In this document: in pieces, positions 52,897 to 62,656 of the stretch | How the letters are laid out: each line of letters opens with the position of its first letter | Position numbering within the stretch: position 1 is the first letter of the stretch | From: Chloroflexota bacterium | Lineage (GTDB): Bacteria; Chloroflexota; Dehalococcoidia; Lucifugimonadales; Lucifugimonadaceae | Assembly: GCA_013204555.1 (NCBI GenBank) | Contig: JABMNO010000080.1 | Coordinates: forward strand, 1-64,000 | Reading direction: 5' to 3' | DNA length: 64,000 nucleotides | Notes under the pieces: generated by a model | Told to the model about the DNA's origin: nothing | Seen by the model: the letters and a program-made list of their open reading frames with translations, nothing else | Database searches by the model: none | Position numbers and translations under genes: made by a program

Positions 52897-53115
52897 TTCG
52901 TGCAAAATTGAATACGCTGTGATCGGAAGTAGTACCGGGTACGGTGGGCAGCAGCGAGTCGGAGTTAGTGGAAGTCCGACGCTTGACCCCCTGGGAACTC
53001 GTCCGGGAGCGAACCTAAATAAGTGGTCTGCATCTGCATGTGTAAGGTGTTTGTGGGCAACGAGGGTGGTACCGCGGGGCTTTTGCCTCGTCCTTCGAAG
53101 GACGAGGTTTTTTGT
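52897..53115 (+). promoter_or_regulatory. T-box leader of the ilv-leu genes
   Basis: AGGGTGGTACCGCGG (53063-53077) is the T-box core; its TGGT would pair with the NCCA end of an uncharged tRNA having discriminator A, as Ile, Leu and Val tRNAs have. ACGAGG just before it (53060-53065) can pair with CCTCGT (53086-53091), which is also the 5' arm of the terminator, giving an antiterminator/terminator switch. A short Stem I candidate is CGCTG/CAGCG (52915-52919, 52952-52956) enclosing GATCGGAAGTAGT and an ACCG/CGGT hairpin; a second stem is GTCGGA/TCCGAC (52958-52963, 52975-52980). ATC at 52922-52924 is a candidate Ile specifier, not certain. Confidence 0.85.
53086..53113 (+). terminator. T-box regulatory terminator 1
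   Basis: CCTCGTCCTT and AAGGACGAGG form a perfect 10-bp inverted repeat around a 2-base centre (about 8 bp plus loop in RNA), followed directly by six T. The 5' arm overlaps the segment that pairs with ACGAGG in the antiterminator. Confidence 0.85.
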
Positions 53116-53146
53116 TTAAGTTTGGCCGGACCAATCTGCCAGGCAA

Positions 53147-53173
53147 CCTCGTCCATTGGGACGGGGTTTTTTT
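53147..53173 (+). terminator. T-box regulatory terminator 2
   Basis: CCTCGTCC, loop ATTG, GGACGGGG (one G-T pair), then seven T, about 50 nt before ilvB. Its 5' arm is identical to that of terminator 1, so the same antiterminator sequence could in principle open either one. Confidence 0.75.
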
Positions 53174-53223
53174 ATTTGACCGTGGGTGCTAAAGAGCCGG
53201 CGACGGCAAGATGAGGAAGAGTT

Positions 53224-54915
53224 ATGGGTAACGAAGGAAGCGAACTTTCCGGGGCGCAGATCGTCTGTGAATCTTTGATCCGAGAAGGCGTTGACGTCGT
53301 ATTTGGATTGCCTGGCGGCGCGATATTGCCGCTGTACGGGGTGCTGAGTCAGTATCCAGAGATTCGCCATATCCTCGTTCGCCATGAACAGGGTGGTGCA
53401 CACGCTGCTGATGGCTACGCCCGCTCAACCGGCAAAGTGGGAGTGGCATTCGCCACGTCCGGCCCCGGCGCTACGAATCTGATCACCGGACTCGCCACGG
53501 CCATGATGGATTCAGCGCCCGTTGTCGCAATCACAGGTCAGGTTGGCCGAGCGGCGATAGGTCGTGACGCATTTCAGGAGACCGATATCACAGGCGCTAC
53601 CTTGCCGGTCACCAAGCACAACTATCTCGTGATGCGGGCAGCCGACATAGCCTGGACAATGCGCGAGGCATTTCACATCGCCCGGACCGGACGCCCCGGA
53701 CCGGTACTGGTCGATATTCCCAAAGACGTTTTCCAGGAGATGGCGGAGTTCAACTGGCCTGAAGAAGTTGATCTGCCCGGTTACCATCCACCTGGTGATG
53801 GTGCAATCGAAGACGTCAAGGCCGCCGCAAAGTTGATCGAAGAGGCGGAGCGCCCGGTGATCCTGGCGGGCCACGGTGTGTTGATTTCAAAGGCGTGGGA
53901 TGAACTGCGTGAGTTTGCCGAAAAGGCGGAGATTCCGGTCATCACGACGCTGCTGGGCATCAGCTCGCTCCCATCTAAGCACCGGCTGAATGCCGGCATG
54001 CCTGGAATGCACGGTCACGCCTACGCCAGCCTGGCGCTGGATGAGGCTGATCTCATTATTGCGGCCGGCGCACGGTTTGACGACCGAATAACGGGTGACA
54101 CGAAGCGTTTTGCGTTGCGGTCCAAGAAGATTCACATTGATGTTGATCCTGCCGAGATCGATAAGAACGTCAAAGCAAATGTTGCCGTAATAGGTGATTT
54201 GAAAGCTGTGCTGAATCAGTTGACTCCGGAGATATCTCAGAACACTCATACTGAGTGGGTTCGCCGGATTGAGCACCTGAAGGCGGAACATCCGTCGATG
54301 AAGATCCGTGAGACAGATGAGATGCTGGGCCAGCACGTGGTCAAAACAATCTCAGACGTCACGGGTGGTCGTGGTCAGATGGTCACCGGCGTTGGTCTAC
54401 ACCAGATGTGGGCCGCCCAGTTCTGGCAGTCAGCTGAGCCCAACAACTGGCACACGTCAGGCGGTCTTGGCACTATGGGATTTGAAGTTCCTGCGGCCAT
54501 GGGGGTTCAAGTTGGGAACCCGGATTCTGTGGTGTGGTCCGTCGCTGGCGATGGCGGTTTCCAGATGACGATGTCTGAGTTGGCCACGATCAAAGAGAAT
54601 AATCTGCCAGTAAAGTTCGCCATTCTCAACAACAACATGCTGGGAATGATTACGCAGTGGCAAGATCTCTTTTACGACAGGGGCTTCTACGCCAACGCGT
54701 ATACCGGCAATCCAGATTTCGTAAAACTGGCTGAGGCGTTTGGCATCAAGGGGCTGCGTTGCACCAGTCAGGATGATCTTGAGGCGACCGTACGCGAGGC
54801 AATGGAGCACGATGGCCCGGTTGTTGTGGACTTTGTGATCAGCGCTGAGGAAAACGTCTACCCGATGATCCCAGCGGGCGAAAGCATTGAGCAGTTGATT
54901 GAGGAGCCGGCATGA
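53224..54915 (+). CDS. ilvB: Acetolactate synthase large subunit
   Basis: 563 aa ThDP enzyme. VRHEQGGAHAADGYAR near 57-72 with the catalytic Glu, FATSGPGATN near 79, GQVGRAAIGRDAFQETD near 103, and the ThDP motif GDGGFQM near 440 to NNNMLGM near 467. Makes acetolactate/acetohydroxybutyrate, the first common step of Val, Leu and Ile synthesis. First gene after the T-box leader; the ATG has an AGGAAGAG site. Stop overlaps ilvN start. Confidence 0.96.
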   Translation: MGNEGSELSGAQIVCESLIREGVDVVFGLPGGAILPLYGVLSQYPEIRHILVRHEQGGAHAADGYARSTGKVGVAFATSGPGATNLITGLATAMMDSAPVVAITGQVGRAAIGRDAFQETDITGATLPVTKHNYLVMRAADIAWTMREAFHIARTGRPGPVLVDIPKDVFQEMAEFNWPEEVDLPGYHPPGDGAIEDVKAAAKLIEEAERPVILAGHGVLISKAWDELREFAEKAEIPVITTLLGISSLPSKHRLNAGMPGMHGHAYASLALDEADLIIAAGARFDDRITGDTKRFALRSKKIHIDVDPAEIDKNVKANVAVIGDLKAVLNQLTPEISQNTHTEWVRRIEHLKAEHPSMKIRETDEMLGQHVVKTISDVTGGRGQMVTGVGLHQMWAAQFWQSAEPNNWHTSGGLGTMGFEVPAAMGVQVGNPDSVVWSVAGDGGFQMTMSELATIKENNLPVKFAILNNNMLGMITQWQDLFYDRGFYANAYTGNPDFVKLAEAFGIKGLRCTSQDDLEATVREAMEHDGPVVVDFVISAEENVYPMIPAGESIEQLIEEPA

Positions 54916-55520
54916 GCATGAATGGATCCACTCCAGGCTCTAGCTCGCACGGCCTGAGCAAGCGAACCGTGATCGCGCTGGTCCAGGACCGGCCGGGCGT
55001 CCTCGCTCGCGTAGCGGGGCTATTTCGCCGCCGCGGTTTCAATATCGCTAGCCTGGTTGTGGGCAAATCGGAGCGTCAGGGCTTCTCCCGTATGACCTTT
55101 GAGGTTGAGGGCGACCCCAGTATTGTCTCGCACGTCGCCCGCCAATTGGACAAGCTCATTGATGTTGTTGAAGTTACAGACGTGACGGATCTTGATATCG
55201 TCTGGCGCGAGATGGCCCTCATAAAGGTAGCTGCAAGCGCCGAGACACGAGGCGAGATTATGCAACTCGTGGAAATATTTCGCGCCAAAATCGTGGACGT
55301 TGGTGCTGAGGCAATTGGAATCGAGAACACCGGTGACCCGGACAAGATCGACTCCATGATTGCTCTGCTGAGACCCTTCGGGGTCAAGGAAGTGATGCGC
55401 ACTGGTAGAGTCGCAATGCCAAGAGCCGCGCTGGAAGAGGGCGGCATGGATGGTTTCAACGTAAAGAGCCCTGAGTCAACACTCTGGGTTGCACAGTCAA
55501 CGGACACCGGGTCCGTATAG
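54912..55520 (+). CDS. ilvN: Acetolactate synthase small (regulatory) subunit
   Basis: 202 aa. Overlaps ilvB by ATGA. ACT domain near 16-90 (VIALVQDRPGVLARVAGLF, RRRGFNIASLVVG), then the second ACT-like domain. Binds valine and activates the large subunit. Longer than the ~160-aa minimum because of an N-terminal Ser-rich leader and a C-terminal tail of about 30 aa (GGMDGFNVKSPES). Confidence 0.95.
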   Translation: MSMNGSTPGSSSHGLSKRTVIALVQDRPGVLARVAGLFRRRGFNIASLVVGKSERQGFSRMTFEVEGDPSIVSHVARQLDKLIDVVEVTDVTDLDIVWREMALIKVAASAETRGEIMQLVEIFRAKIVDVGAEAIGIENTGDPDKIDSMIALLRPFGVKEVMRTGRVAMPRAALEEGGMDGFNVKSPESTLWVAQSTDTGSV

Positions 55521-55549
55521 GGATATGACTCGCTAATTTAATTATTGGT

Positions 55550-55563
55550 GCCCGGAACCGGGC
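55550..55563 (+). other. Small perfect hairpin between ilvN and ilvC
   Basis: GCCCGG-AA-CCGGGC, 30 nt before ilvC. No T tract, so not an obvious terminator; may be an attenuating or stabilising hairpin. Confidence 0.35.
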
Positions 55564-55592
55564 GCTGATGTAAAGGTTCAGGAAAGGGCCCA

Positions 55593-56591
55593 ATGGCAAC
55601 GATTTACTACGACGCAGATATCGACACTTCATCGTTGAAGGAGTCAACCATAGCGGTGCTTGGCTACGGTAGCCAGGGACACGCGCATGCGTTGAACCTG
55701 AAGGACTCCGGCTACAACGTTGTGATTGGGCTCTATGAAGGCTCTAAGAGCAAAGAAATCGCTGAGGCAGACGGGTTTGAGGTGTTGTCTAACGCTGAAG
55801 CCAGCAAACGGGCCGATGTGATCATGCTCTGCCTTCCGGACACAACTCAGCCAAAGGTGTACCGAGAAGACGTTGCACCAAACCTGGATGAAGGCGACAT
55901 GCTCATGTTCGCCCATGGATTCAACATCCACTACGAAACCATTGACCCGCCGAAGAACGTTGATGTGACCATGATCGCCCCGAAGGCGCCGGGTCACCGA
56001 TTCCGTTCGGTATTCGCATCAGGCTCAGGCGTCCCCTGCCTCATTGCTGTGCACCAGGACTACACCGGTCGTGCCCACGCTCGCGCGTTGGCTTACGGCT
56101 CTGGCGTTGGCGGTGGTCGAGCAGGAATCCTGGAGACCACGTTCAAAGAAGAGACAGAGACAGATCTATTTGGTGAGCAGGCCGTCCTATGTGGTGGAGT
56201 GACAAGCCTTATCAAGGCCGGCTATGAGGTCCTGACGGAAGCCGGGTACCAGCCAGAGTCGGCCTACTTCGAGGTATTGCACGAACTGAAATTGATCGTG
56301 GACATGATCTACGAAGGCGGCCTTGAGGGAATGCGCTACTCCATCAGCACAACTGCTGAGTACGGCGACTACACCCGTGGACCGCAGATCGTGGATGAAC
56401 ACGTCAAAGAAAACATGCGGGAAGCACTGCGTCAGATCCAGTCAGGCGAATTTGCCAGAGAGTGGATTGCCGAGAATGACGAGGGACTCCCGAGATATAG
56501 CCGACTCCAGAAAGAGAATATTGGGCACCCGGTAGAAGAGATAGGACGAGAGTTGAGGGCCATGATGCCCTTCCTCAAGTCCACGGTCTAA
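55593..56591 (+). CDS. ilvC: Ketol-acid reductoisomerase (class I)
   Basis: 332 aa. [13 protein letters not shown] near 25-37 binds [18 protein letters not shown] follows; [14 protein letters not shown] near 126-139; catalytic Glu/Asp block [16 protein letters not shown] near 188-203; C-terminal helical domain with [12 protein letters not shown] near 246. Class I by its single C-terminal domain. Reduces and isomerises acetolactate. AGGAAAGGG site precedes the ATG. Confidence 0.96.
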   Translation: MATIYYDADIDTSSLKESTIAVLGYGSQGHAHALNLKDSGYNVVIGLYEGSKSKEIAEADGFEVLSNAEASKRADVIMLCLPDTTQPKVYREDVAPNLDEGDMLMFAHGFNIHYETIDPPKNVDVTMIAPKAPGHRFRSVFASGSGVPCLIAVHQDYTGRAHARALAYGSGVGGGRAGILETTFKEETETDLFGEQAVLCGGVTSLIKAGYEVLTEAGYQPESAYFEVLHELKLIVDMIYEGGLEGMRYSISTTAEYGDYTRGPQIVDEHVKENMREALRQIQSGEFAREWIAENDEGLPRYSRLQKENIGHPVEEIGRELRAMMPFLKSTV

Positions 56592-56644
56592 CTCCGAGTT
56601 CTCATGAAACCGGAAAGATTTCTGGAGTGGCGGGAGAAAACATA

Positions 56645-58207
56645 ATGAGCAGCGACAAAGACAAGGTAATCATCTTCGATACCACCCTGCGTGACGGCGA
56701 GCAGACCGCCGGCGCAGGTCTTACGGCTGATGAAAAACTCCGCATAGCACGACACCTCCAGACCATGAAGGTTGATGTGATTGAGGCCGGTTTCGCGGCC
56801 AGTTCGCCGGGTGACTTCAAGGCAATCCAGCAGATTGCCAGAGAGATTGAAGGCCCGGTGATCTGCTCGCTCGCACGCGCCGTGCCGGGTGACATAGATG
56901 CTGCGGCTGAGGCGGTCAAGGGAGCGAAACGGCCCAGGATTCACACGTTCCTCTCAGCCTCTGACATCCACATGATGCACCAGATGCGCAAGGACCGAGA
57001 GACCATCATGTCCATGGCTGTTGAAGCGGTGCGACGCGCCAAGAGCTACGTGGAAGACGTTGAGTTCTCGCCCATGGACGCAACTCGAACCGATCCCGAG
57101 TACCTCTACGCTGTTCTCCGCGCCACGATAGAGGCGGGCGCAACAACGGTGAATATTCCGGATACGGTTGGCTACACCAATCCGGTTGAATTTAAAGCGC
57201 TCATTGAGGGTATCCGAGAGAATGTTGACAACATCGATCAAGCTGTCATCAGCGTCCACTGTCACGATGACCTTGGCATGGCAGTGGCCAATAGTCTGGC
57301 CGCCGTTGAAGGTGGGGCGCGCCAGGTTGAAGGATGCATCAACGGACTTGGTGAGCGCGCCGGGAACGCCGCAATTGAGGAAGTCATCATGGCCCTCAAG
57401 ACCCGTTTCGATTACTACGGCCTCACAATCGATACGGAGCCGGGTGATATAGGAGCCACAAGCAGACTTGTCGCGGACGTTTTTGGCTTCCCGGTCCAGT
57501 ACAACAAGGCCATCGTTGGTCAGAACGCGTTCCGGCATTCATCTGGTATTCATCAGGATGCCTTCATCAAGGAGCGCACCACATTTGAGATCATGGAGCC
57601 GGATGCCGTTGGGTGGCGCGGTGAGGCGTTGGTGCTGGGCAAGCTTTCTGGACGTGCAGGTCTGCGATCGCGTCTTTCTGACGTGGGTTACAGGCTGACC
57701 GATGAAGAGATGGATATCACCTTCGCTGCTTTCAAAGAGCTGGCAGATCAGAAGAAGGAAGTTACGGACCGCGATCTGGAAGCCCTGATGTCCGAGCAAC
57801 ACAGAGACGCTGATGTTGAACGGGCTTACAAAGTGGTGAAAGTCGATGTCGTAGCCGGCGATGTAAATATGCCCAGGGCAACGATCACACTGCTCGCGCC
57901 AGACGGCCTGGAGCGAGTCAATTCATCCAATGGGACTGGACCGGTGGATGCGGTCTGCAACGCTATCGACGGAATGGTCGACGAGGAGATCGAACTCACG
58001 GAGTTCGCCGTCAACTCGGTCACCGAAGGCATCGATGCCCTTGGTGAAGTGACCATCCGGGTCCGGGGAGCGGACGGAAACATCTACGCCGGCCGGGGCA
58101 GTTCAACGGACATCGTTGTCGCATCAGCGAAAGCTTATGTGAACGCGATCAACCGGGTACTCGCAATGGCCGGGGATGTGGCGACGGAGCAGACGCAAGA
58201 AGTCTAG
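56645..58207 (+). CDS. leuA: 2-isopropylmalate synthase
   Basis: 520 aa; ATG 56645 has GGGAG 9-10 bases upstream; a GTG at 56627 would add six residues. DRE-TIM barrel: FDTTLRDGEQTAGAGL near 11-26, VEFSPMDATRTD, HCHDDLGMAVANS near 203-215 and NGLGERAGNAA near 235. Linker, then the C-terminal allosteric leucine-binding domain (about 385-510). Condenses acetyl-CoA with 2-ketoisovalerate. Homocitrate- and citramalate-type enzymes are related; the gene context argues for LeuA. Confidence 0.94.
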   Translation: MSSDKDKVIIFDTTLRDGEQTAGAGLTADEKLRIARHLQTMKVDVIEAGFAASSPGDFKAIQQIAREIEGPVICSLARAVPGDIDAAAEAVKGAKRPRIHTFLSASDIHMMHQMRKDRETIMSMAVEAVRRAKSYVEDVEFSPMDATRTDPEYLYAVLRATIEAGATTVNIPDTVGYTNPVEFKALIEGIRENVDNIDQAVISVHCHDDLGMAVANSLAAVEGGARQVEGCINGLGERAGNAAIEEVIMALKTRFDYYGLTIDTEPGDIGATSRLVADVFGFPVQYNKAIVGQNAFRHSSGIHQDAFIKERTTFEIMEPDAVGWRGEALVLGKLSGRAGLRSRLSDVGYRLTDEEMDITFAAFKELADQKKEVTDRDLEALMSEQHRDADVERAYKVVKVDVVAGDVNMPRATITLLAPDGLERVNSSNGTGPVDAVCNAIDGMVDEEIELTEFAVNSVTEGIDALGEVTIRVRGADGNIYAGRGSSTDIVVASAKAYVNAINRVLAMAGDVATEQTQEV

Positions 58208-58360
58208 TCCCGCCAAACCTAAATTGGGCTGATATCGGCTGTAGCGCCGTAGCATGGTGCTGCAGCTAAAATATCGCTTCTCAAAACTGAATCATGCTTC
58301 TGGGCGATTCCGACCCGAGGCAAGCTCAAATTCGTAACGCATTTAGAGGGATAAATAACG

Positions 58361-59770
58361 TTGCCAAAGACGATGTTCGAAAAGATATGGGACAACCATG
58401 TGGTGGAGCAGGCGGAGGGTGAACCTGCGCTGATCTACATCGACCTCCATCTGGTTCATGAGGTGACATCCCCACAGGCGTTCGAGGGACTCAGACTCGC
58501 CGACCGTAAAGTGCGACGGCCTGACCTGACGATTGCCACCGCTGACCACAACGTGCCGACCTCTGATCGCCATCTCCCGATCACTGATGAGATAGCCAAG
58601 AAGCAGTTGGACGCGCTGGATAAGAACGCTGCTGATTTTGGTGTGAAGTTATATGACATGTGGAGTCCCAATCAGGGAATCGTCCATGTCATTGGACCGG
58701 AGCTTGGCTATACCCAACCCGGCATGACAATTGTTTGCGGCGATAGTCACACCGCGACCCACGGGGCGTTTGGGGCACTCGCGTTCGGTATCGGAACATC
58801 AGAGGTAGAGCATGTTCTGGCGACGCAGTGCCTGGTGCAGGAGCGACCAAAGTCCATGGAAATCCACCTCGATGGTGAGCTTCCAGAAGGGGTAACGCCG
58901 AAGGACGCGATTCTTCACGTCATTGCCGAGATTGGCGTAGCCGGAGCCACCGGCCACGTAGTGGAGTTCACCGGGGAGGCCTTTGAGAGCATGTCGATGG
59001 AAGGTCGGATGACCGTCTGTAACATGACCATTGAAGGTGGCGGAAGAGCCGGAATGATCCGGCCAGATGAAACGACATTCGAGTACCTCGCCGGGAAGAA
59101 GAACGTTCCCAAAGGCGCCGAGTTCGAGGCGCTAAAAGAGGAGTGGGCCGCCCTCGCCACAGACGAGGGTGCCGAATTTGACACGACTATCATCATCGAC
59201 GCGTCGGAGATCGAGCCTACGGTGACGTGGGGCACCAATCCTGCGCATGGCACGGGGGTATCAGGCACCGTCCCTGATCCGACCGATTTCGAGGACCCTC
59301 GAATGGCTGAGAACGCCGCACGAGCCCTTGAGTACATGGACATTAAAGCCGGTACGGCAATCAAAGACTTGAAGCTGGACCGCGTGTTCATCGGCTCATG
59401 CACAAATGGACGTATTGAAGATCTGCGTGCCGCTGCGAAGGTCGCGAAAAACCACACAGCAGACCGCTCAGTGCGGGTGATGATCGTCCCTGGATCGGCG
59501 CTCGTGAAGCAGCAGGCTGAAGAGGAAGGGCTCGACAAGATATTTCTGGACGCCAATTTTGAGTGGCGGGATGCTGGCTGCTCGATGTGCCTGGGAATGA
59601 ACCCGGACATTCTGATGCCCGGTGAACGGTGTGCATCAACATCTAACCGTAACTTCGAAGGCCGACAGGGTAAAGGTGGCCGCACCCATCTGGTCTCACC
59701 AGAGATGGCCGCGGCTGCAGGTATATCCGGGCACTTTGTTGACATTCGAGACTGGGAATACCGCGACTAG
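58361..59770 (+). CDS. leuC: 3-isopropylmalate dehydratase large subunit
   Basis: 469 aa from TTG 58361 with AGAGGGA upstream. Aconitase family; [11 protein letters not shown] near 29, DHNVPTSDR near 61, [19 protein letters not shown] near 128-146, and the [4Fe-4S] ligands in GSCTNGR near 345 and CSMCLGM near 405. Works with LeuD. It follows leuA by 153 nt, a gap in which I see no gene. Confidence 0.95.
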   Translation: MPKTMFEKIWDNHVVEQAEGEPALIYIDLHLVHEVTSPQAFEGLRLADRKVRRPDLTIATADHNVPTSDRHLPITDEIAKKQLDALDKNAADFGVKLYDMWSPNQGIVHVIGPELGYTQPGMTIVCGDSHTATHGAFGALAFGIGTSEVEHVLATQCLVQERPKSMEIHLDGELPEGVTPKDAILHVIAEIGVAGATGHVVEFTGEAFESMSMEGRMTVCNMTIEGGGRAGMIRPDETTFEYLAGKKNVPKGAEFEALKEEWAALATDEGAEFDTTIIIDASEIEPTVTWGTNPAHGTGVSGTVPDPTDFEDPRMAENAARALEYMDIKAGTAIKDLKLDRVFIGSCTNGRIEDLRAAAKVAKNHTADRSVRVMIVPGSALVKQQAEEEGLDKIFLDANFEWRDAGCSMCLGMNPDILMPGERCASTSNRNFEGRQGKGGRTHLVSPEMAAAAGISGHFVDIRDWEYRD

Positions 59771-59775
59771 CAACT

Positions 59776-60816
59776 ATGCCAGCCAATCGAGATAGTCAGG
59801 GTCGACCACTTCGTCCCACACCCCGCAGGGGGGCCGGGAAGGGTGGTCGTCGATCAGGTGGTATTGGCGGCAGCCAGCGCGCTGCTAAACCTTCGGCCCG
59901 TCGCGGCGCCGCGGGAATCATTAACCCGTTCAACGTGGCTGGCAGGCAGCAACATGGTCGCTCGCTACGTGACCAGGAAGAGGAGCCATACGCCTACGAC
60001 TCCAATCGTCGCCAGTTCGCGGTAATCAAAGTTATCCTGGCGCTCTGGATAATCCTGGCACTTGCAACCGCCATTGCCGATTACCAGGAACGACAGGAGC
60101 TTGTTAAGTGGGATTCTTCCGGGCTGCAGAAGATGCCATCAGACAGAACCGTAGATGGCCTGTTGCAGTATGCACAGGAAGAGGGAATATCGTGTAGCTC
60201 CGACCCTGTTACTGGTGTCTTGCCAGATCAATGTGAGAACGTTTTCGAACTTACGAAACATCTGGATGACGCGGAGACGCTGGTTTTCGGCCTGTTTGCG
60301 GGGTACCTGTTCTTGTTCATAGCGCTGGCGGTACTAATCTCATCATTCGCATATCAATCAAATCGAAACTTGTTGACGTTGAAATCTGAAGGACAGCGAT
60401 TCAGCGCAGTCTCGGCGATGCTCTGGCTGTTTATTCCATTCTTCAATTTCTTCAAAGGCAATCAGATCTTCCAGGAAATCTGGAAAGGCAGTGATCCCAC
60501 TCTGACGCATGAAAATGAAACAGGGGAGAGCTGGAAGAAGAGTTCTGGGTCTGGATTGGTATTCTTGTGGTGGGCAACATTTGCAGTTGCGATACTGTTT
60601 GGCCCGCGTACTATCAGATGGGCATGGGGATCCGACCTTATTGACGAACGGCTAAACCTTGCGTGGGGTTTGATCATCACAGACGTCTTCCTGGCCGTTC
60701 CAGCGATTTTCGCCTACCTCGCCATGAAGAACATTCATGAACGGCAAGAAGAAAAGTTTGAGATTGTTGGCCCCCATATGGCGGTGCCGCCAATCAAGGG
60801 CTTCACACTGGAATAG
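59776..60816 (+). CDS. DUF4328-like membrane protein inserted between leuC and leuD
   Basis: 346 aa, starting 5 nt after leuC. Basic Gly/Arg/Ser-rich N-terminus (1-48: PRRGAGKGGRRSGG, KPSARRGAAG), five hydrophobic segments (about 82-103, 167-192, 211-228, 260-277, 296-317) and an external loop with two Cys (140, 153) between the first two. The segment WLFIPFFNFFKGNQIFQEIW near 217-236 is the DUF4328 signature. Function unknown. Its tight spacing to leuC and leuD means it is co-transcribed with leucine genes. Confidence 0.8.
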   Translation: MPANRDSQGRPLRPTPRRGAGKGGRRSGGIGGSQRAAKPSARRGAAGIINPFNVAGRQQHGRSLRDQEEEPYAYDSNRRQFAVIKVILALWIILALATAIADYQERQELVKWDSSGLQKMPSDRTVDGLLQYAQEEGISCSSDPVTGVLPDQCENVFELTKHLDDAETLVFGLFAGYLFLFIALAVLISSFAYQSNRNLLTLKSEGQRFSAVSAMLWLFIPFFNFFKGNQIFQEIWKGSDPTLTHENETGESWKKSSGSGLVFLWWATFAVAILFGPRTIRWAWGSDLIDERLNLAWGLIITDVFLAVPAIFAYLAMKNIHERQEEKFEIVGPHMAVPPIKGFTLE

Positions 60817-60863
60817 AAATAGACAACGCATGGGTCGCAGTTGCGACTGGGAGAGTAGCTACC

Positions 60864-61460
60864 TTGGAACCATTCAAGAAATTCACCGGAATCGTCGCCC
60901 CAATGGATCGGGCGAACGTGGATACAGACCAGATCATTCCCAAACAGTTTCTTAAGCGCGTTGAGCGAACTGGATTTGGCGAGTTCGCCTTCTTTGATTG
61001 GCGATATCTGGAAGACGGCGCTCCCAACCCCAACTTCATCCTAAATGAGGAACGATATCGGGGCGCAAGCATTCTCGTTGCTGGGCCCAATTTCGGCTCG
61101 GGATCATCTCGTGAACATGCACCATGGGCTCTTCGCGAGTTTGGATTCAAGGCCATAATCGCACCTAGCTTCGCCGACATTTTTCGTGGCAACTGCTTCC
61201 AGAATGGCATGGCTACGATTGTGCTGTCCCAGGAAGAGGTAGACACCGTCATGGGTAAATCGCTTCAACGCAACGGATATTCTGCGACGATAGATTTGGA
61301 CGCCCAGACGGTAACCGATGATGACGGTTGGAAAGCGGCATTTGAGATTGACGCGTTTCGCAAAGAGTCACTCATCAAGGGCCTGGACGAAGTTGGCTCA
61401 ACCCTTGAAAAGGACGATAAGATCAACGACTTCGAAACGGCTCACCCGGCTCGCTGGTAG
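60864..61460 (+). CDS. leuD: 3-isopropylmalate dehydratase small subunit
   Basis: 198 aa from TTG 60864. Swivel domain of the aconitase family: NVDTDQIIPKQFLKR near 18-32, GPNFGSGSSREHAPWAL near 75-91, and ADIFRGNCFQNGM near 105. Length and motifs are normal. Forms the heterodimer with LeuC despite the intervening membrane gene. Confidence 0.95.
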   Translation: MEPFKKFTGIVAPMDRANVDTDQIIPKQFLKRVERTGFGEFAFFDWRYLEDGAPNPNFILNEERYRGASILVAGPNFGSGSSREHAPWALREFGFKAIIAPSFADIFRGNCFQNGMATIVLSQEEVDTVMGKSLQRNGYSATIDLDAQTVTDDDGWKAAFEIDAFRKESLIKGLDEVGSTLEKDDKINDFETAHPARW

Positions 61461-61515
61461 TTGAGTTCGGTCAATAAAAGAAGAATCTAAAAAGACTCAA
61501 AGAAAGAGCATCCAC

Positions 61516-62622
61516 GTGAAAGCAAAGATCGCAATACTCGGCGGGGACGGAATCGGCCCTGAAGTCACAGCCGAGTCGATGAAGGTCCTGGAGGCTATTG
61601 GAAGCCGATACGGTCACGAGTTTGAGTACTCGACCGGTCCTGTTGGTGGCAACGCTATCGACGATTTCGGGGAGGCTCTTCCAGCGAAGACTGAGGCAGT
61701 TGTACTTGCCAGCGATGCTGTCCTGTTTGGCGCTGTGGGTGGACCAAAGTGGGACGACCCGGCGGCGAAGACACGCCCAGAAGATGGCATCCTGGCGCTT
61801 CGAAAGACGCTTGGGCTATTTGCCAACCTGCGACCAGTGAAGATCTACCCGGAACTGATAAACGCCAGTCCGTTGCGGCCAGAGCGACTGGAAGGCGTGG
61901 ACATGATCATTGTTCGCGAACTAACCGGCGGCCTCTACTTCGGTAAGCCGAAGAAGCGATGGGAAACATCCCGGGGCAGGCGAGCAGTCGATACCCTGAA
62001 GTACACCGAGCAAGAAATTGCTCGCGTCTTGAGAGTTGGATTCGAACTCGCGAAGAACCGGCGCAAGCGATTGCACTCCCTGGACAAGATGAATGTCCTT
62101 GAGTCGTCCCGGCTCTGGCGGGAAGTGGCGATTGAAGTAGGGCAAGAGTACCCTGACGTTGAGCTGATTCACATGCTGGCTGACAACGCTGCGATGCAGC
62201 TTGTAATGCGTCCAGCTGAGTTCGATGTCATTGTCGCGGAGAACATGTTTGGAGACATTCTCAGCGATGAGGCCTCCGTCTTGACCGGTTCCATGGGAAT
62301 GCTACCAAGCGCCAGCCTGTCCTCGCTTCCACCTGCGGATGGCAAGCCGAAGCGCGGCGGAAAGCCAGCCTTGTATGAGCCAATCCATGGCTCAGCCCCT
62401 GATATTGCGGGGCAGGGCATCGCTAACCCTTGCGCCTCTATTCTGAGTGCCGCAATGTTGCTCAGATGGTCGTTTGGCCTCCACGAAGAAGCAGATGCCA
62501 TTGAGAGCGCCATTGAAGGGGTGCTTTCCGAGGGCTACCGCACTATGGATATCGGTGTGCCGGGCGGTAACACGCTGGGTACCACTGAATTTGGAGACCT
62601 GATCGCCGGGAGGGTTGGTTAA
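61516..62622 (+). CDS. leuB: 3-isopropylmalate dehydrogenase
   Basis: 368 aa from GTG 61516. [11 protein letters not shown] near 7-17, [17 protein letters not shown] near 75-91, [10 protein letters not shown] near 105, [14 protein letters not shown] near 130-143, Lys/Asp catalytic residues in [13 protein letters not shown] and DNAAMQL near 235. Oxidises and decarboxylates 3-isopropylmalate. Last recognisable leu gene; 34 nt before the DegT-like gene. Confidence 0.95.
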   Translation: MKAKIAILGGDGIGPEVTAESMKVLEAIGSRYGHEFEYSTGPVGGNAIDDFGEALPAKTEAVVLASDAVLFGAVGGPKWDDPAAKTRPEDGILALRKTLGLFANLRPVKIYPELINASPLRPERLEGVDMIIVRELTGGLYFGKPKKRWETSRGRRAVDTLKYTEQEIARVLRVGFELAKNRRKRLHSLDKMNVLESSRLWREVAIEVGQEYPDVELIHMLADNAAMQLVMRPAEFDVIVAENMFGDILSDEASVLTGSMGMLPSASLSSLPPADGKPKRGGKPALYEPIHGSAPDIAGQGIANPCASILSAAMLLRWSFGLHEEADAIESAIEGVLSEGYRTMDIGVPGGNTLGTTEFGDLIAGRVG

Positions 62623-62656
62623 CTCTCATAGCGGTCGGCGGGTATCGTAGGTAGCG

